Positions 1 to 9,191 of a DNA stretch of 64,000 nt are shown here, one piece after another; position 1 is the stretch's first letter, and every line of letters starts with the position of its first letter. The notes beneath the pieces are model-generated. The model was given only the letters and a program-made list of their open reading frames with translations, was not told where the DNA came from and made no database searches. Origin of the DNA: Aaosphaeria pasadenensis (taxonomy: Eukaryota > Ascomycota > Dothideomycetes > Pleosporales); contig JAKLMB010000004.1 of assembly GCA_022813625.1 (NCBI GenBank), forward strand, positions 372,001 to 436,000. The letters run 5' to 3'. Both the position numbers and the translations under genes were made by a program.

Positions 1-1697
1 GGTATGTCTGGTACAGGCGCAGCATCTTTGATGGTGATTATCTGAGGGAACAAGCTACCCTCAGTCGTTCCATCATATAATCGCATGCCTTCTAGTGCTA
101 CCTTGACAAATGTGGAATCTGTACGCTGCAGGAAAGTGGTGCTGAACGAGTCGAAGAGAAGACGGAGAATGTCGTTGGATTTGCCGTGTGGATCGCGCTT
201 GAGAGTAAAACTACCAGTCTGCAGACTCATGTTGACCTCCAGTTTGACATATTCGCGTGGCATGTCCACGGACTCGGCAATAGCCTTCTTTTCATCCCAG
301 TCAATGGCGTCGTATAGCTCCTTGCGCTGCTCCTCTGTCATCTGGGTATTCGCGTCTTTGTTTTCTTCCTGCTTGCTACCCCAAATCCAGGAGCTCCAAG
401 TCTGCTTCGGCGCTTCCTTTTGTACACCAACATTCTCCTTACGAAGTTGATTACGTGCCAAAGACCGCCAGAACCGAAGATCTTCATATGAAAGCTTGCG
501 TTCAAGCTTCTCAAGCTCTTCACCATCAGTAGGTGATAGCTTCTCCTCTCGTTTCTTCTTTTTGAAGAGTTCAATGTAGCGTATCCGATCATCTCGGCGC
601 TCCTTGAAGTATCCCCAACTCCACTGCCTGTTTCTCTCATGAATCTTGTCGAGGACAGCTTTTCCGGCGAACCTTAGCCATCCAGCGGGATCTTCCTTTG
701 GTGAGGACTTGGGTTGGTATTTCTTATACTCTTGGTGTCTGATGAAATAATGGAAGAGGTCGACCAGCATAAGAGCATCACGATATTGGTCCTCGTCGAT
801 GATGAAACCGAGTTCATCGAACAAAAGGCGGGCCTTCATTTTCGGCCTATCTGCTTTGCCGGTTTTGTCCATCTCAAGGCCAGCTCGACCACTGATTGGT
901 TTCAAGATGAACTGGTGATTGCCGAGATCGGGATTCTCCTCGCTGACAATCATACCGCGGACCTGTTCGATGAACTCTTCATGATCGATCTGCTGTTCAT
1001 CTTTACTCTGTGTGCCCTTCCCTGTTCCAATCAGCGATGAATCCGTGTCCCAATATACAGCCAGTGAGCCAAGCGTAGCAAGCTTGTGAGTTGATTCCGC
1101 ATTGCCCTGTATGAAAGTTGGCTTCCAATTACTATCTGTGCTGACGGCGCTGAATTCGGCAAGAGTGAGACCGAGTGCAAAAGGATGACCTGGGTCTGAT
1201 ATTGAATCTTCGTATCGGATGTGGATGTTCTTCACGCTGACTTGGACATTGTCCACGATGGCCGTAACCAAGCTCGCAGTGAAGCTTTGACTCTTCTGCT
1301 GCTCCTCAGCACTCATCCCCTCTGTGTTACGCTCTTTGAGCAGCTCTGCACTATCGAGCTTTTCCATCTTCACAGCGTGCGCTCTCCGCTCTTCTTCATC
1401 GGCGTCGTACTCCGCATCCTCCTTGGGCGCTGCGAGCAGGAAGACATCTTCGATGTTGACCTTCAAGGGCTTACCCCGTAAATTCGACCATGGGATGGAT
1501 AGTGTGAGCGACCCGAGATGTCCTTCCACCACGTTCAAGGGCAGACGAAGTTGATCCAGAGCTTCTCGGCGCAGCTCGAGATTTCGCAGCTTCACGTCGC
1601 CAGACCAAATTCCCACGTTGAGTTGTTTTGCATCGAAGTTCTGGACATACATGCCCAAGAACCTATTCAGCAGGTTCGCGACAAGGCCCTCAAGCAT
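1..1697 (-). CDS. VPS13: Vacuolar protein sorting-associated protein 13, N-terminal part (partial)
   Basis: VPS13 proteins are very large bridge-like lipid transporters at membrane contact sites (ER with mitochondria, vacuole or endosome). The reverse strand is open without interruption from an ATG at 1697 to the window edge, about 565 complete codons. The protein begins MLEGLVANLLNRFLGMYV, the typical start of the N-terminal chorein domain. It continues with the conserved NVGIWSGDVKLRNLELR and LTLSIPWSNL blocks, then a charged linker (residues about 95-125), NVQVSVKNIHIRYED and the early extended-chorein repeats. No intron is needed in the visible part and the frame is the same at both ends. 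The remaining C-terminal bulk (VAB, ATG2_C and PH-like regions of the family, normally over 3000 residues in total) lies outside the window. It is divergent from the Emi1-like gene. Identification is from recognised N-terminal motifs and is secure; the extent is truncated only by the window edge. Confidence 0.95.
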   Translation of the reverse strand, partial: MLEGLVANLLNRFLGMYVQNFDAKQLNVGIWSGDVKLRNLELRREALDQLRLPLNVVEGHLGSLTLSIPWSNLRGKPLKVNIEDVFLLAAPKEDAEYDADEEERRAHAVKMEKLDSAELLKERNTEGMSAEEQQKSQSFTASLVTAIVDNVQVSVKNIHIRYEDSISDPGHPFALGLTLAEFSAVSTDSNWKPTFIQGNAESTHKLATLGSLAVYWDTDSSLIGTGKGTQSKDEQQIDHEEFIEQVRGMIVSEENPDLGNHQFILKPISGRAGLEMDKTGKADRPKMKARLLFDELGFIIDEDQYRDALMLVDLFHYFIRHQEYKKYQPKSSPKEDPAGWLRFAGKAVLDKIHERNRQWSWGYFKERRDDRIRYIELFKKKKREEKLSPTDGEELEKLERKLSYEDLRFWRSLARNQLRKENVGVQKEAPKQTWSSWIWGSKQEENKDANTQMTEEQRKELYDAIDWDEKKAIAESVDMPREYVKLEVNMSLQTGSFTLKRDPHGKSNDILRLLFDSFSTTFLQRTDSTFVKVALEGMRLYDGTTEGSLFPQIITIKDAAPVPDI

Positions 1698-2590
1698 GGT
1701 GGCGAGAGGGGACCGTTACCCTGGCCGGGGAAGGGAGAGGAGGAGGCGGAAGGAGAGGTGGGGGGGTCGTGGGGAGAAGAGGTTCGTCAAACTGTATGAT
1801 GTCGTGAATTCATGGGAACTGCAGTGTAAATAAGTCGTTACAGCGCAACCGAAATGGGTATCTCGTGGCTAGGAAACGCAATGTGTTGAGGGGCCAGAAT
1901 GGAATGACGCCAGCTCGGATTCTTTGCCGTCGTGGTTTTGTGTGTACCTAGCTAGTGGCCACAGTGAAGATGACGACGGCTATCGTGACCTTGAAAAAGG
2001 AAAAAAGGGACTCAAGGAGAGAATTGAAGTCGAGCAAAAGGCTTCAAGAGCAGATTACAAGCAGTGTGAATTGCAAAGAGGAACAATATTACGCGCAATA
2101 GACACGGTGATGTGGTCTATCTAGGAGGGATCGTCGCAAGGCAGATGTGCATCCGCAGCTGCATGACGTCGTGTTATTCCAAGGCCCTCCCTCTTGGCGT
2201 GTCCGTATCGTGCGATGATTCGTCCGAATTTTCTCAAACACTCAAGTTTCTGTTCCACTCGCGATCGGCCATCGAAGTCCATCGATTCAATTTCCATCGC
2301 GCACTCGGAGCAATTTCCCAGACCTGCGCGCACATCTAAAACTATTCGTACCGCATCCTGGTCCCGATCTCAATACGACCGTTACGACGTACTCCACCTT
2401 GTCGCCCAAAAGCACTCCCGCACATTCGCTCCGCAAGACAGCCGTCCAAACTTTCTCCCGATTATCCATTGATCCTTCTCCACGAATTGGCAATTGAGGG
2501 CTCGCACCACGCTGACAACCTACAAACAACCTGAATCACAAGAGTCTCACGTCCTAAAACACACTCAATTAGACATCTCCAGACACCACA
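1698..2590. promoter_or_regulatory. Divergent intergenic region, VPS13 / Emi1-like
   Basis: This 893-bp spacer separates two divergently transcribed genes and must hold both promoters. Next to VPS13 it is purine-rich on the plus strand (about 1720-1790), hence pyrimidine-rich on the VPS13 sense strand, as in many fungal leaders. I see no clear TATA box and no supported additional gene; short open frames here lack family features. Confidence 0.5.
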
Positions 2591-3193
2591 ATGGGCTGGT
2601 GGCCATTCTCAAGCAGCTCCGGCTCTACTCCCGCAGACACCGCATCAATACCAACAACGACCACCACACCCTCAATACCGACCTCAACACCAACAACATT
2701 CTCACAAACACCACCTCCACCCTCCTCCTCCACGACGACAACAACAACCCAACAAGAAGCCGAATTCCACGCCGCCTTCCCGCACCTCGCCCCTCCCACC
2801 ACCTCCCCAACATCCCCCTCCGACTCCGCATCCTCCACCTCCACCTCCACATCCACATCAACCTCCCCGTACCCGACGAAGATGTCCTGCACCGCCGCCT
2901 TCGACGCCGCCTTCTACTGCTCCTCCCTGGGTGGCCACTTCAACGACATCTACCGGTACGGCGAGCTGCGCTCCTGCAGCGACCACTGGCGCGACTGGCG
3001 CTTCTGTATGGGCCTCAATGTCTACGGCAAGGCGCGGCAGGAGGAGATGATCGCCAACCACTACAAGGAGAAGGAGGACAAGGTCAGGGGCAAGCCGAAC
3101 AGCGAGGACATCTGGGATCGGAGGGGCGACGACGAGAGGATCGAGAGGCCGTTTGGGAGGGCTGAGGAGGAGGCTAGGAGGGTCGAGGGGTAG
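2591..3193 (+). CDS. Emi1-like DUF3128 twin-CX9C protein
   Basis: Single-exon gene of 200 codons. The first ~95 residues are low-complexity Ser/Thr/Pro. The conserved part begins near Met98 and has two CX9C motifs, Cys100-x9-Cys110 and Cys129-x9-Cys139, with WRDWRFC in the second. The C-terminus is charged (KEKEDKVRGKP, then an acidic/basic helix). This arrangement is that of the DUF3128 family, which includes yeast Emi1 (early meiotic induction). Twin CX9C proteins are usually folded by two disulfides in the mitochondrial intermembrane space (Mia40 pathway), so that location is an inference. The start at 2591 follows a clean CACAATG context; the codon for Met98 could serve as an internal start if the Ser/Thr arm were non-coding. 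The gene diverges from VPS13 and converges on Hsp70. Confidence 0.85.
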   Translation: MGWWPFSSSSGSTPADTASIPTTTTTPSIPTSTPTTFSQTPPPPSSSTTTTTTQQEAEFHAAFPHLAPPTTSPTSPSDSASSTSTSTSTSTSPYPTKMSCTAAFDAAFYCSSLGGHFNDIYRYGELRSCSDHWRDWRFCMGLNVYGKARQEEMIANHYKEKEDKVRGKPNSEDIWDRRGDDERIERPFGRAEEEARRVEG

Positions 3194-3909
3194 GGAGGGA
3201 GTGATGGGCATGGCATAGCTGCTGTACAGTATGCCGTAGGATGTTCGTGTATAACTATGTTTAGATAGATAAAATGGTCATTGTGATGTTGTAAGATTAT
3301 GGTGCTGGGGTATACATTAAATGATCAATAGATATCCCCCATCGATATGATGGATTGTATATGGACATGAATGGCAAAAACTGAATGACACCTATCATGC
3401 AACGTTTCCCATGCCTGATCCTCCTGGTTTCCCAAACTTCTGCTTTGACCTGGATGGCCGGTCTTCATTATCAATTGCCATTCGTTTGATCAGACCCTTT
3501 GCATAACCAAGGCCACGCAGGACTGAGCCATTGAGCACCGTAGGTAGGCACGCTTGATAACTGTTCGAATCGTCAACACGTCTAGGAACGCTTGAATTCT
3601 TCATGGGATATATCACTATTTCGACTACAAATCACTGGCATTGAAGTGGAACATAATATTTTTTGAAATATTTCAGTTGATTATCATTTGATCTACTCAA
3701 TGATCCGAGGAAAAGCCCCAATGATTAGAGTACATGCAAACTAGCTAACTAAACTTTTCCCATCCCCAGTCATTGATCGTAACTCATCCGGGAATGCATT
3801 AGGAAACATGAAAAATGGCTATACCAGCCGAAGAACTCCGATGACCGCCCAAGGGAAATCTCTATGCTGAAGAAAAAAAAGGAGATGGAGGTGGCTCAGA
3901 ATTGAACAT
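3194..3909. other. Convergent 3' spacer, Emi1-like / Hsp70
   Basis: A 716-bp A/T-richer spacer between the 3' ends of two convergent genes. It should hold both 3' UTRs and poly(A) sites; AT-rich runs near 3240-3320 and 3650-3680 fit this. A 73-codon reverse frame at 3395-3616 has no recognisable features and is not called. Confidence 0.5.
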
Positions 3910-5859
3910 TTAGTCGACCTCCTCGACGGTAGGGCCGTCATCAGAGTGGCCGCCACCGGGAGCACCACCAGGGAAGCCACCGGGACCTCCAGGAGCACCA
4001 CCGGGCATGCCACCCTCACCACCAGCTCCGTAGAACTTCATCATGATGGGGTTGGCAACGCTCTCGAGCTCCTTCTGCTGGGACTCGTACTCGTCCTTGG
4101 TGGCCTGCTGGTTCTCGTCAAGCCAAGCAACGGTCTTGTCGATCTCGGCCTTGAGCTTCTCCTTGTCACCAGCGTCAAGCTTCTCATCGACCTTGGAGTC
4201 GCTCAAGGTGTTGCGGAGAGAGTAGGCGTAGGACTCAAGAGCGTTCTTGGCGGCGATACGGGCAGCCTCAGCCTCATCCTCAGCCTTGTACTTCTCGGCC
4301 TCAGCCAACATGCGCTCGATCTCCTCCTTGGAGAGACGGCCCTTGTCGTTGGTAATGACGATCTTGTTGGTCTTTCCGGTACCCTTCTCAAGGGCAGAGA
4401 CGTTGATGATACCGTTGGCGTCAACATCGAAGGTGACCTCGATCTGGGGGACACCACGAGGAGCAGGGGGGATACCAGTGAGCTCGAACTTTCCGAGGAG
4501 GTTGTTGTCCTTGGTCCGTGCGCGTTCGCCTTCGTAGACCTGGATGAGGACACCAGGCTGGTTGTCAGAGAAGGTGGAGAAGACCTCGCTCTTCTTGGTG
4601 GGGATGGTGGTGTTGCGCTTGATCAAAGGAGTCATGACACCACCGGCAGTCTCGATACCAATAGACAACGGGGCGACGTCGAGCAAGAGGATCTCATTGG
4701 TGGACTTGGAGGAGGTGTCACCAGACAAGATAGCAGCCTGGACGGCAGCACCGTAGGCGACGGCCTCATCGGGGTTGATGGACTTGTTGGGCTCCTTGCC
4801 ATTGAAGAAGTCGGAGACCATCTTCTGGATCTTGGGGATACGGGTAGATCCACCGACCAAGACAATCTCGTGGACGGAGGACTTGTCGATCTTAGCATCG
4901 CGGAGGACACGCTCGACGGGCTCCATGGTGGAGCGGAACAAGTCCTGGCAAAGCTCCTCGAAACGGGCACGGGTGATGCTGGTGTAGAAGTCGATACCCT
5001 CGAAGAGAGAGTCGATCTCGATGGAGGTCTGGGCAGAAGAAGAGAGAGTACGCTTGGCACGCTCGCAAGCAGTGCGGAGACGACGAAGAGCACGAGCATT
5101 GCTGGTGAGGTCCTTGCGGTGCTTCCTCTTGAACTCAGTGGTGAAGTGATTGACGAGACGGTTGTCGAAGTCCTCACCACCCAAGTGAGTGTCACCAGCG
5201 GTGGACTTGACCTCGAAGATACCCTCCTCAATGGTAAGAAGGGAGACATCGAAAGTACCACCACCCAAATCGAAGATCAAGACATTACGTTCGCCAGTGG
5301 TCTTCTTGTCGAGACCGTAGGCAATGGCAGCGGCAGTGGGCTCGTTGATGATACGGAGGACGTTGAGGCCAGCAATGAGACCGGCATCCTTGGTAGCCTG
5401 ACGCTGGCTGTCGTTGAAGTAGGCGGGGACAGTGACGACGGCGTTGTTGACGGTTCCGCCAAGGTAAGACTCAGCAGTCTCCCTCATCTTGGTCAAGACC
5501 ATGGAGGAGATCTCCTCGGGTGTGAAAGTCTTCTCCTCGCCCTTGAACTCAACCTGGACGATGGGCTTGCCACCCTTGTCGATGACCTTGAAGGGGAAGT
5601 GCTTCATGTCGGCCTGGACCTCAGCATCGGCGAACTTGCGTCCGATCAATCGCTTAGCGTCGAAGACGGTGTTTGTGGGGTTCATGGCGACCTGGTTCTT
5701 TGCGGAGTCACCGATGAGACGCTCGGTGTCGGTGAAGGCAACGAACGAAGGGGTGGTTCGGTTACCCTGGTCGTTGGCGATGATTTCGATGCGGTCATCA
5801 CGGAAGATACCTACGCAGGAGTAGGTAGTTCCCAAATCGATACCGATAGCGGGAGACAT
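3910..5859 (-). CDS. hsp70: Cytosolic heat shock protein Hsp70 (Ssa type)
   Basis: ATP-dependent chaperone of the cytosol and nucleus. The 649-residue protein has the three Hsp70 signatures: IDLGTTYS at residues 7-14, the IFDLGGGTFDVS block near 200, and IVLVGGSTRIPKIQ near 340. These are followed by the interdomain linker (LLLDVAPLSIGIE), the beta-sandwich substrate domain, the helical lid and a Gly/Pro/Met-rich tail. The C-terminus is GPTVEEVD; the terminal EEVD is the TPR-cochaperone tag of cytosolic Hsp70 and excludes ER (HDEL) and mitochondrial forms. Length matches the family. The gene is uninterrupted by introns, which suits expression when splicing fails during heat shock. Codon use is extremely biased, giving a full-length in-register antisense frame (see findings). 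Upstream on the same strand are a TATA-like box, a perfect heat-shock element and an adjacent STRE. Confidence 0.97.
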   Translation of the reverse strand: MSPAIGIDLGTTYSCVGIFRDDRIEIIANDQGNRTTPSFVAFTDTERLIGDSAKNQVAMNPTNTVFDAKRLIGRKFADAEVQADMKHFPFKVIDKGGKPIVQVEFKGEEKTFTPEEISSMVLTKMRETAESYLGGTVNNAVVTVPAYFNDSQRQATKDAGLIAGLNVLRIINEPTAAAIAYGLDKKTTGERNVLIFDLGGGTFDVSLLTIEEGIFEVKSTAGDTHLGGEDFDNRLVNHFTTEFKRKHRKDLTSNARALRRLRTACERAKRTLSSSAQTSIEIDSLFEGIDFYTSITRARFEELCQDLFRSTMEPVERVLRDAKIDKSSVHEIVLVGGSTRIPKIQKMVSDFFNGKEPNKSINPDEAVAYGAAVQAAILSGDTSSKSTNEILLLDVAPLSIGIETAGGVMTPLIKRNTTIPTKKSEVFSTFSDNQPGVLIQVYEGERARTKDNNLLGKFELTGIPPAPRGVPQIEVTFDVDANGIINVSALEKGTGKTNKIVITNDKGRLSKEEIERMLAEAEKYKAEDEAEAARIAAKNALESYAYSLRNTLSDSKVDEKLDAGDKEKLKAEIDKTVAWLDENQQATKDEYESQQKELESVANPIMMKFYGAGGEGGMPGGAPGGPGGFPGGAPGGGHSDDGPTVEEVD

Positions 5860-6054
5860 GGTGGAGAGCGTGCGAAAGGTGTGGGTATCAAAGAAAGAAA
5901 ATCAATCGAGAGGAAAGAAAGGTGGAAGTGATGTGATTGCAGTAGTCGAATGTGGCGTATCGAATGCTCACAAGCGAATTGAGTGTGTATATGTATGAGA
6001 AGAGGTTTGTATGATGAAGGAAGAAAAAGGTAGGCAAGAGAGGTTGGCGGGGTT

Positions 6055-6064
6055 CTTATAAAAC
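6055..6064 (-). promoter_or_regulatory. TATA-like box of hsp70
   Basis: The minus strand reads GTTTTATAAG about 196 bp upstream of the Hsp70 ATG and about 35 bp downstream of the perfect heat-shock element. Position and spacing fit a core promoter; the start of transcription is inferred at roughly 6020-6030. Confidence 0.5.
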
Positions 6065-6088
6065 GTGGGCGAGTGGCAGAATTCGCAG

Positions 6089-6093
6089 AGGGG
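6089..6093. promoter_or_regulatory. Stress response element (STRE) next to the HSE
   Basis: AGGGG on the plus strand (CCCCT on the hsp70 sense strand) lies three bases from the heat-shock element. STREs bind Msn2/4-type zinc-finger activators in fungi. A pentamer alone is weak evidence; the placement beside the HSE is what supports it. Confidence 0.4.
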
Positions 6094-6096
6094 AGT

Positions 6097-6109
6097 TTCT
6101 GGAAGCTTC
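6097..6109 (-). promoter_or_regulatory. Perfect heat-shock element (TTCnnGAAnnTTC)
   Basis: The plus strand reads TTCTGGAAGCTTC: three perfectly alternating 5-bp units (TTC at 6097, GAA at 6102, TTC at 6107), the canonical binding site of an Hsf1 trimer. It sits about 240 bp upstream of the Hsp70 start codon and just upstream of the TATA-like box. Confidence 0.8.
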
Positions 6110-6222
6110 GACTTGGCTCCCCAGCCAACCAACCCAACCAGGCGATTCTAGCAGCATCCACGGCCCACCACGGAAACGAGCCTGCCAGACACTTCACGCA
6201 CCATCCACTCACTTTCTTTATT

Positions 6223-6255
6223 TTCTTTCTCTTTCCTAAGAGTTCCTAAGAGTTC
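6223..6255 (-). promoter_or_regulatory. Step-type heat-shock element / 10-bp tandem repeat
   Basis: TTC triplets lie at exactly 10-bp steps at 6223, 6233, 6243 and 6253; the last three are embedded in a tandem repeat of the 10-mer TTCCTAAGAG. Units spaced this way (TTC, 7 bp, TTC) match the step-type HSE architecture known for yeast Hsf1. About 370 bp upstream of the Hsp70 ATG. Confidence 0.5.
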
Positions 6256-6260
6256 CTAAG

Positions 6261-8005
6261 ATCGAGAGTGGGAGGCAAATGAAAGGCTATTGGCTAAGTT
6301 TCTTTTTGGAGCTTGCAGTCATTGATCGACATGTTATTACCAGTACTAGGAGAAGAGAGACGAAGAACGGGAAGAAAAAAAACCCATCAATACCTAGTAA
6401 TACTCGTAGAATGATCTCATCCCACTATGATGATGCTGGATTTCTCTCTTCTCGCGAATGGCACTACTCGTATCTACAAGTACCCATCTCCTTCTCACAG
6501 AGTCCATGAGTGACGATGGGGCGGGGCAAATTACCTCATGGCGCCCATGGCTTTTCATGCTGTCACCCGTGCTCCAGCCTCGCCCCATATGTTTGTCTCA
6601 ACTACAACACAAATCACAGCACAAGGTAAATACAAGTTACTCGTATATCCACGGCACTCAATAATACGGTAAACCCAGCATTCTTTCGCAGTCCATTTCT
6701 CTTCTCCTTCTGCTGGGCAGGTTCGCCCACTGTTGATCGTTGTAGTAACTGTTGACTTTTGTTGACTTGGTTTTTCTGCTGACCTATGACTGACCTATGA
6801 CACAACATCTTTATCTACCCCACCATTCTCTTGTAGTAAGCATCATTTCTTCTGTACTGTACTCTCCTATCAAATCCATGTGAAAACAAGTTCTGTTGGT
6901 AGTACTCCGTAGTAGTGGACTGTCAATAAAGAATCAAGGCATCACCCCATACCACATTCAACCTCTCAGCTACAGGCAATCGCTGTGAAAAGAAGGGCGG
7001 TGGACGTAAGCAATTGGACAATACATTTCTTTCATGGTGCTCTTCCTGAGCACCCACGCCCTTGATGCACATTATCTATTCCAGGCAACACAGTACACTG
7101 TAGGATGCTGCTCATCATTTGGGGTCTGAGTTGTTCCTTACACCAAAATCTCATGGTACGAGTACCGCCTCACCGCTCAACAGTTTTCTGTTTGATACGG
7201 TCTGACCGGAAGTTATGATTGCGGCCCATATAAGGAGTGAGTTGCGCCACACACATGCGCGCAAGGCTGTACAGGTCAAGGTTGATGTTGTCGCACAACT
7301 GTTACCTGAACGCTTCTACTGGCACAATTCGCCAACTACTGAGCATGGGTGAGACATTTTGCCCCCAATTGCTGACCTCCATCCATTGCAGCTCGACCGG
7401 CTCTTTGTATGCTTGCAATTCATTGTTCCTGTCAATTCAACCTCCACCTCGATCGACGGAGGTCTACCATGTATGTAGGCCTTGCGCTTTGCTTGTTGCG
7501 GCTTTGTCTCGGGAGGTTTTCACAAGACATCGTCCCATGCACGCAAACGGCTCCCGTCTCTACTAGCCTGTCATGTGGATATCCTCACTAAACCAGTTGC
7601 CTGCAGGCCCGTTGGAACGACACAAAATAAACAGCAAACGAAAAGTTTAATTGCATTATCGATATATTGCCTACTGTATCCAGTCCCATTCAGTTTCCTC
7701 CCTTGTTTTATTCTTCCCTTCCATTCCGAGAACCCGCTCAGGTCATGGGACTTGCCGAGATTCGCCCGATGTACCATTTGTGATGGCTACGTCATGGGAT
7801 TCTACATCTTAGTGGGAGCGGGGATACAGCTTCAAGAATGTCCTCCCCAACTCCAGGTTGCCAGCTTTCCTAGGTAGCTTTAATAATTACTTTCCAAACT
7901 GACCTCGAATTGATCCTCTGGGACTTCATCATCTTGAATTGATGTGAATCAAACTTCTCAGCCTGAATTATCGCCAATACCCTCACATTTACTAGCGGCT
8001 TCAGG
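6261..8005. other. Gene-free stretch between hsp70 and the DUF3429 gene
   Basis: About 1.7 kb without a supported gene. Frames of 60-131 codons occur on both strands but are unconserved-looking, use rare codons freely and have no domain or signal features. A TACTCCGTA motif lies at 6903-6911. The right end should contain the promoter of the DUF3429 gene; I see no clear TATA box. Confidence 0.5.
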
Positions 8006-9191
8006 ATGCTTCGCACGGGAGCTTCGCGTCTGGCCTTGCGGTCAATCACCGCACCATCCGCTCGCCCAGTCGTATCTTCTTTCATGCGGACGACCAAACC
8101 TGTGCAATGGAATACCGAATTCAGCTCTGTGGCTTCCAAGCGGCCCCAGATCCTCGCCATTACCCAAATGAAACCTATACAAGTCGCTGTCCTGCGACGC
8201 GCTTTATCCGACAAGATTGACCTCAAGGCAGAAAAGCGATACGCCCAGGAGAAACTCAAGCCCTCGCCAGAGACTGTTTCTGCTTATTCGACCACCCACC
8301 CGCTTGTGGGCGAGGTCGGTAGGACCAACCCTCAAGCAGAAGTCGACATGATGGCGGGTGTGAAAGGCGACGTGGTATGGGATTTTCGGAAACTTTAACC
8401 ACCACCCCAAATTGCTAATCGAATTGTGAAGACTACGATCAAAGAAACATTCGACTTGTCAGAGGTGCCTCGACAGGCTTATCTGATTGGTCTTGCCGGC
8501 GTTCTGCCCTACCTCGCGACGTCGCTCTCCACGGTCGTGTGCGCGTATGAGATCAACCACTCCGTGGCAGGCTATGGATATTTGCTCTCGACGCAGACCG
8601 CCGAGACATTGCTTCACTTTTTGGAACCCTTGCAGATCGGATACGGCGCCGTGGTATGTCTCCTACAATCGCATGAATATTCTATCATTGCTAACTAGAA
8701 AGATTCTCTCCTTCTTGGGTGCCATCCATTGGGGCCTAGAGTGGGCAGGTTATGGCGGTTATCAGGGGTATAGGCGGTATGCCATCGGTGTGTTGGCTCC
8801 AGCAATCGCCTGGCCAACTATCCTAATGCCCGTTGAGTACGCACTCATCACTCAACTCTCCGCCTTCGTCATGCTTTACTACGTCGACACACGCGCTTCC
8901 TATAAGGGATGGACCCCTCCATGGTACGCGATCTATCGCTTCGTGCTCACCTTCATTGTAGGTGCCAGCATAGTCGTGAGTCTGATTGGTCGCGGAGAGG
9001 TCGCCGAGAAAGTAGGACGAATCCCTGGTGCAGTCGATAGAATCACCGCCCTGCGGGAGGATGCTCAAAAGACCCTCGCAAAAGAAGAGGAGGCAATTCG
9101 TATCCAGAATGCCGCCAAAGCTGGCAGCGACGATGAGAAAGAGGAGGACGAGGAGGAGGGAAAGGAGGAGAATGGCGAAAAAGCCGACTAG
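8006..9191 (+). CDS. DUF3429 (TMEM69-like) mitochondrial inner-membrane protein
   Basis: Three exons: 8006-8374, 8432-8653 and 8703-9191; introns of 57 and 49 bp have GTATGG/GTATGT donors, CTAAT/CTAAC branch sites and both are phase 0. The product is 359 residues. The N-terminus (MLRTGASRLALRS) is basic and Ser/Arg-rich, like a mitochondrial presequence. The core from VPRQAYLIGLAGVLPYLATS through HWGLEWAGYGG and YRRYAIGVLAPAIAWPTILMP is the DUF3429 membrane domain with about five hydrophobic segments, shared with human TMEM69 and bacterial homologues. The function of the family is unknown; fungal members are usually annotated as mitochondrial inner-membrane proteins. The C-terminal ~40 residues are a Lys/Glu/Asp-rich tail. 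The TAG stop at 9189 is followed by 13 more in-frame codons of the same charged type before TAA (see findings). Confidence 0.88.
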
